In this document: positions 13,231-20,445 of the stretch, piece by piece
Numbering within the stretch: the first letter of the stretch is position 1
Layout of the letters: every line of letters starts with the position of its first letter
DNA from: Burkholderiaceae bacterium
GTDB lineage: Bacteria > Pseudomonadota > Gammaproteobacteria > Burkholderiales > Burkholderiaceae
Direction: 5' to 3'
NCBI GenBank assembly: GCA_947461335.1
Contig: CANHLB010000008.1
Location: forward strand, 1-20,445
DNA: 20,445 bases
Translations under genes and position numbers: made by a program
The notes under the pieces: model-generated
The model's database searches: none
The model's input: only the letters and a program-made list of their open reading frames with translations
What the model was told of the DNA's origin: nothing

Positions 13231-15885
13231 GTGGCTAAAGCATCTACCAAAAGCAACCCCAAACCCTCTTCTGCGGATAAGCCCAAGGCACTCATCATTG
13301 CCGAGAAACCCTCGGTCGCCAACGATATTGCCAAGGCCTTAGGTGGTTTTACAAAACATGAAGACTATTTTGAAAACGAGGACTTTGTAGTCTCCTCTGC
13401 TGTTGGTCACCTCCTAGAAATAGCAGCGCCAGAAGAATTTGAAGTCAAGCGTGGCAAATGGTCTTTTGCTAATTTGCCAGTAGTGCCTCCTTATTTCGAT
13501 TTGCGCCCGATTGCGAAAACTGAATCAAGGCTCAAAGTTTTACAAAGACTCATTAAACGCAAAGACATTAACTCACTAATAAATGCATGTGACGCAGGGC
13601 GTGAGGGGGAGCTTATTTTCCGCCTCATTGCACAACATGCAAAAGCATCACAAAGTGTCAAAAGGCTTTGGTTACAGTCAATGACGCCAGCAGCAATTCG
13701 TGACGGCTTTGCAAATTTGCGCACCGATACAGAAATGCAACCTCTAGCTGATGCGGCCCGTTGCCGCAGTGAGGCTGACTGGTTAGTGGGCATTAATGGT
13801 ACGCGTGCTATGACCGCCTTTAACAGCAAGAGTGGTGGATTCTTCTTGACCACTGTCGGGCGTGTTCAGACCCCTACATTGTCGATTGTTGTCGAACGCG
13901 AAGAGCTCATTCGCAAATTTATTTCAAAAGATTATTGGGAAGTTAAGGCTGAATTTATTGCTGCTGCTGGTGTTTATGAAGGCCGCTGGTTTGATCCAAA
14001 ATTCAAGAAAGACGTTGCTGAGCCAGATGCTCGTGAAAATCGTCTATGGAGTGAAGCCGCTGCGCAGAGCATTGTTGCAGCATGCCGCGGGAAAAAAGCG
14101 AGCGTTACAGAAGAAGCGAAACCTGCTACACAGTTAGCGCCTCAATTATTTGACTTAACAAGCTTGCAACGTGAGGCCAATGCACGTTTTGGTTTTTCAG
14201 CAAAAAATACTTTGGGTCTTGCCCAAGCTCTCTATGAGCGCCATAAGGTCTTAACTTATCCCCGAACTGATGCAAAAGCGCTTCCAGAAGACTATTTAGA
14301 TACCGTTAAGCAAACGATGGAAACGCTTGCTGAACACTCGCAAGAATATCGTTCATTTGCCAAACAAATTCTTCAAGGCGATCCAAAAGCAAAAGCGGGA
14401 TATGGTTGGATCAAACCGAATAAGCGGATCTTTGATAACTCTAAGATTTCTGATCACTTCGCGATTATTCCAACGCTAGAAACCCCAAAAACTCTGAGTG
14501 AGCCAGAAGCAAAGTTATACGATTTAGTGGTTCGTCGTTTCTTAGCGGTCTTTTATCCGGCAGCAGAATTTAGGGTGACAACCCGAATTACTGAAGCCTC
14601 AGGACACCACTTCAAAACTGAGGGTCGCGTACTGGTTCATCCTGGCTGGCTTACTGTTTACGGCAAATCAAATCAAGCTGATGATGAGCTGGTGCCAGTT
14701 CAAGAGGGCGAGACCGTTCAAAGCGAATCGGTTGTTGCGGTCCCATTAAAAACCAAACCTCCTGCACGGTATACGGAGGCGACTTTACTATCGGCCATGG
14801 AAAGTGCTGGCAAATGGGTTGATGATGATGAGATGCGCGAGGCAATGGCAGAAAAGGGCTTGGGTACACCTGCAACACGTGCTGCAATCATCGAAGGATT
14901 ACTTGCGGAAAGATATATTGTGCGGGAAGCCCGAGAACTTATCCCTACCGCAAAAGCTTTTCAGTTAATGACACTGCTGCGCGGTCTTGATGTAGAAGAG
15001 TTAACGCGCCCCGACCTCACCGGCAACTGGGAAAACAAGCTCTCTCTCATTGAGCAAGGCAAGATGAATCGCGACACCTTTATGCAAGAGATCGCACAAA
15101 TGACTCAGCGCATTGTTAAGCGTGCAAAGGAGTATGACAGCGATACCATCCCAGGTGACTACGCAACAATGACTACGCCATGCCCGCACTGCAAAGGTCC
15201 AGTAAAAGAAAACTACCGCCGCTTTGCTTGTGAAAAATGTGGCTTTACGATTAGCAAAACCCCAGGCGGACGAGCCTTTGAATATCCCGAAGTAGAAGAA
15301 TTACTGCGCGAGAAAACCATTGGGCCTCTGCAGGGCTTCCGCAGCAAAATTGGTAGGCCATTTGCAGCAATTATTAAATTAAGTGAGATACCGGAGGATG
15401 ATGCCGACTATCCAAATGCAGGTTTTAAGCTTGAATTCGATTTTGGTAACACGCAAGACGAAGAAACGGAAGCGATTGATTTCACAGGTCGCCAGGCTTT
15501 AGGCGTCTGTCCAAAATGTTCGGGTGCCGTATATGAAGATGGCATGCGATACGTTTGTGAAAAGAACACTGGTCCAAGCAAAACGTGTGATTTCAAAACT
15601 GGTAAGGTCGTCTTGCAGCAAGAAATTGCAGCTGAGCAAGTACAAAAATTACTTAAAGAAGGCAAGACTGATCTCTTAACCAATTTCAAATCGAACCGCA
15701 CTGGGCGGGGCTTTAAGGCCTATTTAGCTTTAGGGCCAGATGGGAAAATTGGTTTTGAGTTTGAAGCCAAGGCTGCTGGTGCGGCCAAGGCACCCGCGAA
15801 GAAGCGGGCTGGTGCAAGCGCAGCAAGCAAGTCTGCAGCAAAGCCAAAGCGAGCGAGCAAAGCGAAGTCATCGTCTAGTACTTGA
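13231..15885 (+). CDS. topB: DNA topoisomerase III
   Basis: This 884-residue type IA topoisomerase passes single DNA strands and acts in decatenation and recombination clean-up. The N-terminal TOPRIM domain shows E25 in ALIIAEKPSVA and DAGREGE (121-127). The catalytic tyrosine is Y343 in LTYPRTDAKALP. Two C-terminal zinc-ribbon-like Cys clusters follow: C651/C654/C667/C670, then CPKC from C760 with more Cys downstream. The last ~45 residues form a Lys/Ala/Ser-rich disordered tail, probably for DNA binding. The start is GTG at 13231 with AGG 7 bases upstream; no ATG gives a complete TOPRIM. The 3' end overlaps the convergent mnmC-like gene by 166 bp, and the tail is the overlapping part. Confidence 0.96.
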   Translation: MAKASTKSNPKPSSADKPKALIIAEKPSVANDIAKALGGFTKHEDYFENEDFVVSSAVGHLLEIAAPEEFEVKRGKWSFANLPVVPPYFDLRPIAKTESRLKVLQRLIKRKDINSLINACDAGREGELIFRLIAQHAKASQSVKRLWLQSMTPAAIRDGFANLRTDTEMQPLADAARCRSEADWLVGINGTRAMTAFNSKSGGFFLTTVGRVQTPTLSIVVEREELIRKFISKDYWEVKAEFIAAAGVYEGRWFDPKFKKDVAEPDARENRLWSEAAAQSIVAACRGKKASVTEEAKPATQLAPQLFDLTSLQREANARFGFSAKNTLGLAQALYERHKVLTYPRTDAKALPEDYLDTVKQTMETLAEHSQEYRSFAKQILQGDPKAKAGYGWIKPNKRIFDNSKISDHFAIIPTLETPKTLSEPEAKLYDLVVRRFLAVFYPAAEFRVTTRITEASGHHFKTEGRVLVHPGWLTVYGKSNQADDELVPVQEGETVQSESVVAVPLKTKPPARYTEATLLSAMESAGKWVDDDEMREAMAEKGLGTPATRAAIIEGLLAERYIVREARELIPTAKAFQLMTLLRGLDVEELTRPDLTGNWENKLSLIEQGKMNRDTFMQEIAQMTQRIVKRAKEYDSDTIPGDYATMTTPCPHCKGPVKENYRRFACEKCGFTISKTPGGRAFEYPEVEELLREKTIGPLQGFRSKIGRPFAAIIKLSEIPEDDADYPNAGFKLEFDFGNTQDEETEAIDFTGRQALGVCPKCSGAVYEDGMRYVCEKNTGPSKTCDFKTGKVVLQQEIAAEQVQKLLKEGKTDLLTNFKSNRTGRGFKAYLALGPDGKIGFEFEAKAAGAAKAPAKKRAGASAASKSAAKPKRASKAKSSSST

Positions 15886-16946
15886 GCGGTGATTAATTTT
15901 GCCGCCAAGGCTGACCATAAAACACCTCTTGAGCCTAGTGCGGTAGCCAAAAAGATCCCGGGCCTTTGAGTAAGCGCGCCAATGATTGGCAGGCGGTCGC
16001 CAGCCACACAACGCACGCCGACAAAATCCCCGGCCTTCTCTAGGCTTTTGGTGTCTCCTTCAAAAAAATTTACCAAGCCTTGAGCTTGCTCACGATTAAA
16101 CGCGTCGCTTCCATCCCTAGGCCCAAGATCATCTTCGCCCTCGTCAAAGCTGGAGCCCACGCTCCATCGATAGCTGCCATCCTCCAACAGTTGGGCCGGT
16201 AGGCAATACCCATCTCCAGATATTCCAACCCTTGGTAATTTTTCTACCCAAGGATCGTCTTTTTTAATAGAAAAAATACTGAGCTGGCCTCGAACAGGCT
16301 TTAGAGGCAAGCGAATACCAATCGTACTCAAAAGAGCTTTGCTATCCATTGCATTCGCTACTACAACTTTATCTGCAGAAAGGATGGCTTCATTAGAGTT
16401 GCCCAGCAAATGCCACTTTCCGTTGGTCTCTTCAAGCTTTGAAATCTTGGTATTCCAAAGACAAGTTAAGCGCTCGTGATCTTGCAAAAGAATATGGCTT
16501 GCATCAGATAGGTTTAAAGAGGCTCCTCGTGGAAGCCAAACTCCAGACTGTTTGATGCCACACATTTTTTCGGCTTCTTGAGCATCTAAGGGCTTTGCAA
16601 TAGATTCGTCAAGATCTAATGACTGCAAGTAATTGCTCATTTCTGCCCAATCAAAGACCCGATCTTTTTTGGTGGGCTGGAAAATTCCATGTTGATCCCA
16701 AAGTTTTCCCCATCTAGCCTCTGCCAACAAAAAGGCAATTCGCGTGAGGCGTAGCAAGCGCGGAGAGCCCCTCCCAATATGGGGATGGGCAATCGCGTAA
16801 GCATGGCTTGAACAAGCAGTAGCGGGAGAGTGTGCAGCATCAACAATACAAACCGATTTGCCGCGGCAAAGCAACTCATTCGCAATCGTTGCCCCGCAAA
16901 TGCCTGCCCCAATCACCACTATTTCATGGTGTTGGGGTTTGCTCAT
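15720..16946 (-). CDS. mnmC: MnmC-type FAD oxidoreductase, without methyltransferase half
   Basis: This 408-residue DAO-fold flavoprotein has the Rossmann FAD motif GAGICG (13-18). It matches the C-terminal oxidase half of bifunctional MnmC at GVRCVAGDRLPIIG (310-323, cf. GVRCATRDHLPMVG in E. coli), ALGSRGVLWSALAAKLI (336-352) and LLAALAPARF (373-382). That half converts cmnm5(s2)U to nm5(s2)U at the wobble base of several tRNAs. The N-terminal SAM methyltransferase half is missing; the protein begins directly at the FAD fold. Residues ~354-408 are antisense to the topB tail, and the part after ~385 is probably a read-on extension. It lies 40 bases after pckG on the same strand, with no terminator between them and no clear ribosome site. 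A glycine oxidase or DadA-like enzyme is the main alternative. Confidence 0.75.
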   Translation of the reverse strand: MSKPQHHEIVVIGAGICGATIANELLCRGKSVCIVDAAHSPATACSSHAYAIAHPHIGRGSPRLLRLTRIAFLLAEARWGKLWDQHGIFQPTKKDRVFDWAEMSNYLQSLDLDESIAKPLDAQEAEKMCGIKQSGVWLPRGASLNLSDASHILLQDHERLTCLWNTKISKLEETNGKWHLLGNSNEAILSADKVVVANAMDSKALLSTIGIRLPLKPVRGQLSIFSIKKDDPWVEKLPRVGISGDGYCLPAQLLEDGSYRWSVGSSFDEGEDDLGPRDGSDAFNREQAQGLVNFFEGDTKSLEKAGDFVGVRCVAGDRLPIIGALTQRPGIFLATALGSRGVLWSALAAKLITAQVLDDDFALLARFGFAADLLAALAPARFFAGALAAPAALASNSKPIFPSGPKAK

Positions 16947-16986
16947 TAAATGAATCTAGATAAAATGTTTAGTAAAAAATATTGAA

Positions 16987-18843
16987 TTAAGCGTTCAGGC
17001 GCTTTTCAATTTTTTCGCGCATTTCTAATAACTCTTTAGGCAAGCGTTCGCCAAGATGCTCAAACAATTCAGTGTGGAGTTTCAACTCCTGCTTCCAGTC
17101 ATCAACCTTGGCTGTAATAACCTTGTCAAACTTACCTGTAGAGAAATCTAAGCCCTGCCAGTTCAAGTCAGAATACTCTGGGGAGATACCAAATACAGTT
17201 TCAACACCTTTTGCTGTTCCATCAACGCGGCCCAAAATCCAAGAAAGTACGCGCATGTTTTCGCCGTAACCGGGCCATACAAACTTACCGCTCTCGTCTT
17301 TGCGGAACCAATTCACACAATAGATCTTAGGTAATACAGCGCCTTCGGCTGCCAGCTTCTTGCCAATATTTAACCAGTGCTGGAAATAATCACTCATGTT
17401 GTAGCCAGCAAAGGCAATCATGGCAAACGGGTCGCGACGAACTACGCCAACTTGACCGGTAATAGCGGCAGTTGTTTCAGAGCCCATCGTTGCAGCCATG
17501 TACACACCCTCAACCCAATCGCGCGCCTCGCTGACTAAAGGCACAGTGGTTGAGCGACGACCGCCGAACAAGAATGCATCAATTGGAACTCCTGCTGGAT
17601 CATCCCAGTTTGGATCTACAGCAGGATTATTTGTTGCTGCCATAGTAAAACGTGAATTTGCATGTGCGGCTTTACGTCCTGCTGCGCCGTCTGCTGGAGT
17701 CCAGTCTTTGCCTTGCCAGTCGATCAAATGCGCAGGCGGCGTTTCAGTCAAGCCTTCCCACCAGACATCACCATCATCCGTTAAACCAACGTTAGTGAAA
17801 ATCACGTCTTGATTCAGCGAATCAATGCAATTAGGATTGGTTAAACGATTTGTTCCCGGAGCAACGCCAAAATATCCAGATTCTGGATTAATCGCAAATA
17901 AACGGGTTTTGCCGGTGACTGAGTCTTTGCGTGGCTTGATCCATGCGATGTCATCGCCAATAGTCGTTACTTTCCAACCATCAAATCCTGCTGGAGGAAT
18001 CATCATTGAGAAGTTGGTTTTGCCACAAGCGGATGGAAATGCTGCCGCAACGTGATATTTTTTTCCTTCAGGAGAGGTTACACCCAAGATCAACATATGC
18101 TCAGCGAGCCAACCTTGTTCACGGCCCATGTTAGAGGCGATGCGCAGTGCAAAACATTTTTTGCCTAATAAGGCATTGCCGCCGTAGCCAGAACCAAAAG
18201 ACCAAATTTCACGTGTCTCTGGGTAGTGAACGATGTACTTTGTTTTGTTATTCGGCCAGGCCATATCTTTTTCACCAGGGCTTAAAGGCTTGCCCACAGT
18301 ATGAATGCAAGGTACAAATTCGCCATCAGCGCCTAGCTGATCAATAACCGCTTTACCCATGCGGGTCATTAAACGCATATTGATAGCAACATAGGGGCTA
18401 TCTGATAATTCAACGCCAATATGTGCAATTGGGGAACCAATTGGGCCCATTGAGAATGGGACTACATACATTGTTCTGCCACGCATTGAGCCGTCAAACA
18501 AGGGCTGCAAAGTCGCGCGCATTTCTGTAGGGTTTACCCAATTATTTGTAGGGCCGGCATCCTCTTGTTTAGCAGAGCAGATATAAGTTCTATCCTCTAC
18601 ACGAGCCACATCATCTGGATCAGACAGAGCTAAAAAAGAGTTTTTGCGCTTCGCTGGGTTAAGTCGCTTGAAAACGCCCGCCTTAACTAGTAACTCGCAA
18701 AGCTCGTCATACTCAGCTTGGGAGCCATCACACCAATGAATAGCATCTGGCTTAGTGAGGGCTGCAACTTCTGCCACCCATTCAATTAAGCGCTTATTCC
18801 TGACATATTCTGGTGCATTGACATCTATTGTTACTGTGCTCAT
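16987..18843 (-). CDS. pckG: Phosphoenolpyruvate carboxykinase (GTP)
   Basis: This 618-residue enzyme converts oxaloacetate and GTP to phosphoenolpyruvate, GDP and CO2, the entry step of gluconeogenesis from organic acids. The length and motifs are those of the GTP class: P-loop FPSACGKTN with C273 (ACGKTN at 272-277), the metal/phosphate motif GDDIAW (297-301 region) and the C-terminal [16 protein letters not shown]-class enzymes are ~540 residues and lack this cysteine loop. AGAGGG about 8 bases before the ATG supports the start. A short palindrome lies upstream in the 90-base gap to mnmE. Use of this enzyme fits a bacterium living on small organic acids. Confidence 0.97.
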   Translation of the reverse strand: MSTVTIDVNAPEYVRNKRLIEWVAEVAALTKPDAIHWCDGSQAEYDELCELLVKAGVFKRLNPAKRKNSFLALSDPDDVARVEDRTYICSAKQEDAGPTNNWVNPTEMRATLQPLFDGSMRGRTMYVVPFSMGPIGSPIAHIGVELSDSPYVAINMRLMTRMGKAVIDQLGADGEFVPCIHTVGKPLSPGEKDMAWPNNKTKYIVHYPETREIWSFGSGYGGNALLGKKCFALRIASNMGREQGWLAEHMLILGVTSPEGKKYHVAAAFPSACGKTNFSMMIPPAGFDGWKVTTIGDDIAWIKPRKDSVTGKTRLFAINPESGYFGVAPGTNRLTNPNCIDSLNQDVIFTNVGLTDDGDVWWEGLTETPPAHLIDWQGKDWTPADGAAGRKAAHANSRFTMAATNNPAVDPNWDDPAGVPIDAFLFGGRRSTTVPLVSEARDWVEGVYMAATMGSETTAAITGQVGVVRRDPFAMIAFAGYNMSDYFQHWLNIGKKLAAEGAVLPKIYCVNWFRKDESGKFVWPGYGENMRVLSWILGRVDGTAKGVETVFGISPEYSDLNWQGLDFSTGKFDKVITAKVDDWKQELKLHTELFEHLGERLPKELLEMREKIEKRLNA

Positions 18844-18878
18844 GTGGTTTCCCTCTGAAAATTGAATTTTTTAGTCTG

Positions 18879-18891
18879 ATGATTTTATCAT
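18879..18891. promoter_or_regulatory. Palindrome in the pckG upstream region
   Basis: ATGAT-TTT-ATCAT, read on the plus strand, is a 13-base symmetric element 36-48 bases before the pckG start. It covers the best -10 candidate (TAAAAT on the minus strand). Position and symmetry suggest a repressor site over a promoter; no -35 hexamer at the right distance is convincing. Confidence 0.3.
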
Positions 18892-18933
18892 TTCGGGGCT
18901 CCAAAATGCCCATGCCAGCAAAGAACAAACCCT

Positions 18934-20292
18934 TTATTTCCCAATACAGAATTGGCTAAAAATTTTGCCCAAAAGGTCGTCTGGAAGGAGTTTTCCAGTA
19001 ATTTGTCCAAGGTGATTTTGGGCTAAAAAGAGCTCTTCAGCGAATAACTCTAAGGAATTGTTGCCATTTGCTGCAAATTGTTCTGATCGTGCTATATGCT
19101 CCGAGGCGCGCTCTAGGCAATCTAAATGCCTTCTTCGAGCAAGAATTGCGCCCTCTTGAGGGCCATTCCACCCAACCATTTCTAATATTTCCCGCTTTAA
19201 GGCATCAAGCCCTGCCCCGGTTTTAGCAGATATCAAAATGGCCTCTTTTGAAGTATTTTCTGAGCTAGCTTTCGTTAGATCTGACTTATTAATAACCTCC
19301 AAAATTGGGCATTTTGCAGGAATCTCTAAAAGAATCTGCTCCCGTAGTCCATCATCAAAAGACTGGGGGTCTGTCAAAAAAATCACCAAGTCTGCCAAAC
19401 GAATTGCCTCCCAAGATCTTTCAATGCCCTTTGCCTCAACCGTATCGCTTGTCGAGCGCAATCCGGCAGTATCAATGATATGAATAGGCACCCCTTCAAT
19501 GGTGATGCTTTCTTTAACGCGATCTCGGGTGGTACCAGCAATGGGAGTAACAATTGCCACCTCTTCTCCTGCCAGTCTATTGAGCAAAGAGCTTTTGCCA
19601 ACGTTCGGGGCACCAGCTAAAACCAACTGAATACCATCGCGCAAAATTTTTCCCTGCTTAGCGCCATCACGAAGAGATTCCAATTTTGTTTTAACCGCAG
19701 CTAAGCGCTCACGGGCTAGTGCGTTTTCTAAAAACTCAATTTCTTCCTCGGGAAAATCCAGGGTTGATTCAACCAGGATGCGTAATTGGGTAATTTCTTC
19801 AATAAGCTCATTAATGTCCTCAGAGAAGGCGCCCTGAAGTGACCTGGCTGCGCCTCGAACTGCCGCCTCGCTCTGGGCATCAATTAAGTCTGCAATCGCT
19901 TCTGCTTGGGCTAGATCAATTTTATTATTTAAGTAAGCGCGCAAAGTAAATTCGCCGGGCTCCGCAATTACAAGCCCATTGTCTTTGCCCAACTCTAGGC
20001 AGCGTTTCATGACCAACTCGAGAAGTCGGGGGCCGCCGTGACATTGAAGCTCCAAAACATCTTCACCGGTAAACGAAGAGGGGGCAAGAAAATAAATCGC
20101 AATCAATTGATCTATGGTCTGCCCATCAGCATCACGCAAAGTCATTAGGGTTGCTTGTCGTGGGGAAAGCTCTTTTTGAAAAAGCGAGTTAGTAATCGAT
20201 TTAAGGTTGGGGCCGCTGATCCGAACTACGCCAACGCCAGCCTTACCTGGTGCTGTAGCTAGCGCAATGATGGGCAGCTTTCTGGTCATCAT
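18934..20292 (-). CDS. mnmE: tRNA uridine-5-carboxymethylaminomethyl GTPase MnmE
   Basis: This 452-residue protein works with MnmG to install cmnm5 at U34 of tRNAs that read split codon boxes. The N-terminal folate-binding domain (~1-120) starts IIALATAPGKAGVGVVRISG. A helical domain encloses the G domain: G1 GAPNVGKS (227-234), the TTRD region (254-257), G3 DTAG (274-277) and G4 NKSD (335-338). The C terminus is FCIGK with the conserved C449. All functional residues are present. The first of two adjacent ATG codons has GGAAAG 9 bases upstream. It follows yidC by 38 bases, the classical origin-proximal order. The next gene on the strand, pckG, starts 90 bases further. Confidence 0.97.
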   Translation of the reverse strand: MMTRKLPIIALATAPGKAGVGVVRISGPNLKSITNSLFQKELSPRQATLMTLRDADGQTIDQLIAIYFLAPSSFTGEDVLELQCHGGPRLLELVMKRCLELGKDNGLVIAEPGEFTLRAYLNNKIDLAQAEAIADLIDAQSEAAVRGAARSLQGAFSEDINELIEEITQLRILVESTLDFPEEEIEFLENALARERLAAVKTKLESLRDGAKQGKILRDGIQLVLAGAPNVGKSSLLNRLAGEEVAIVTPIAGTTRDRVKESITIEGVPIHIIDTAGLRSTSDTVEAKGIERSWEAIRLADLVIFLTDPQSFDDGLREQILLEIPAKCPILEVINKSDLTKASSENTSKEAILISAKTGAGLDALKREILEMVGWNGPQEGAILARRRHLDCLERASEHIARSEQFAANGNNSLELFAEELFLAQNHLGQITGKLLPDDLLGKIFSQFCIGK

Positions 20293-20330
20293 TGCAGTGC
20301 ACTTTCCATAGGATTTATGCCATCACTGGA

Positions 20331-20445
20331 CTACTTGGCGTCTTTTTTCCCAAACATTTGGTTAATCTGCCACTGCTGCGCAATCGACAATAAGTTGTTA
20401 ACCACCCAATATAAAACCAAGCCCGCTGGAAAGAAAAAGAACATG
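20331..20445 (-). CDS. yidC: YidC membrane insertase, C-terminal end (partial)
   Basis: Only the last ~37 residues lie in the window; the gene runs off the right edge. The sequence starts [20 protein letters not shown] and ends MFGKKDAK. It is the last membrane segment and hydrophilic tail of YidC, which inserts and folds inner-membrane proteins. The [12 protein letters not shown] and NNLLSIAQQ motifs are characteristic of the family. Its place directly upstream of mnmE supports the identity and suggests rpmH, rnpA and the replication origin lie just beyond. Confidence 0.92.
   Translation of the reverse strand, partial: MFFFFPAGLVLYWVVNNLLSIAQQWQINQMFGKKDAK

Overview
The window looks like chromosomal DNA from a betaproteobacterium of the Burkholderiaceae, most likely Polynucleobacter or a close relative. 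This is inferred from the moderate GC content, the short spacers, the protein styles and the gene order (yidC-mnmE, topB-dprA, def-fmt-htpX-rsmB, then a small secreted protein and an NtrY/NtrX-type two-component pair). The yidC-mnmE pair suggests the region lies close to the replication origin. I see no insertion sequence, prophage, CRISPR array or toxin-antitoxin system.

Left part (1-2660): an intact tRNA-Phe(GAA) gene on the minus strand has its own -10 box and terminator. A large putative lipoprotein of unknown function follows upstream. Beyond the lipoprotein gene lies a decayed second copy of tRNA-Phe, still carrying a TATAAT box at the same spacing. The lipoprotein gene is therefore bracketed by an intact and a broken tRNA-Phe, which makes this the only accessory-looking segment.

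Middle part (2687-12262, all minus strand): an OsmC-YcaO fusion protein stands alone. Upstream of it is a tightly packed transcription unit read as def, fmt, htpX, rsmB, a DUF4390 secreted protein, an NtrY-like sensor kinase and an NtrX-like regulator that lacks the AAA+ domain. Junctions between these genes are 4- or 8-bp overlaps or gaps of 2-9 bp. The unit combines start-methionine maturation (fmt, def), membrane protein quality control (htpX), 16S rRNA methylation (rsmB) and an envelope-type two-component system.

Right part: dprA (a short, core-only form) is divergent from def across a spacer holding two perfect inverted repeats. It is followed by topB on the plus strand. topB converges on, and overlaps by 166 bp, a minus-strand FAD oxidoreductase that matches the C-terminal half of MnmC. 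Upstream of that gene are pckG (GTP-dependent PEP carboxykinase), mnmE and the 3' end of yidC. MnmE and the MnmC-like protein act in the same tRNA wobble-uridine modification pathway.

Most of the window is housekeeping. The points most worth a second look are the intact/broken tRNA-Phe pair around the lipoprotein, the topB/mnmC coding overlap, the MnmC oxidase without its methyltransferase half, the minimal DprA, the AAA+-less NtrX-like regulator and the paired inverted repeats between def and dprA.
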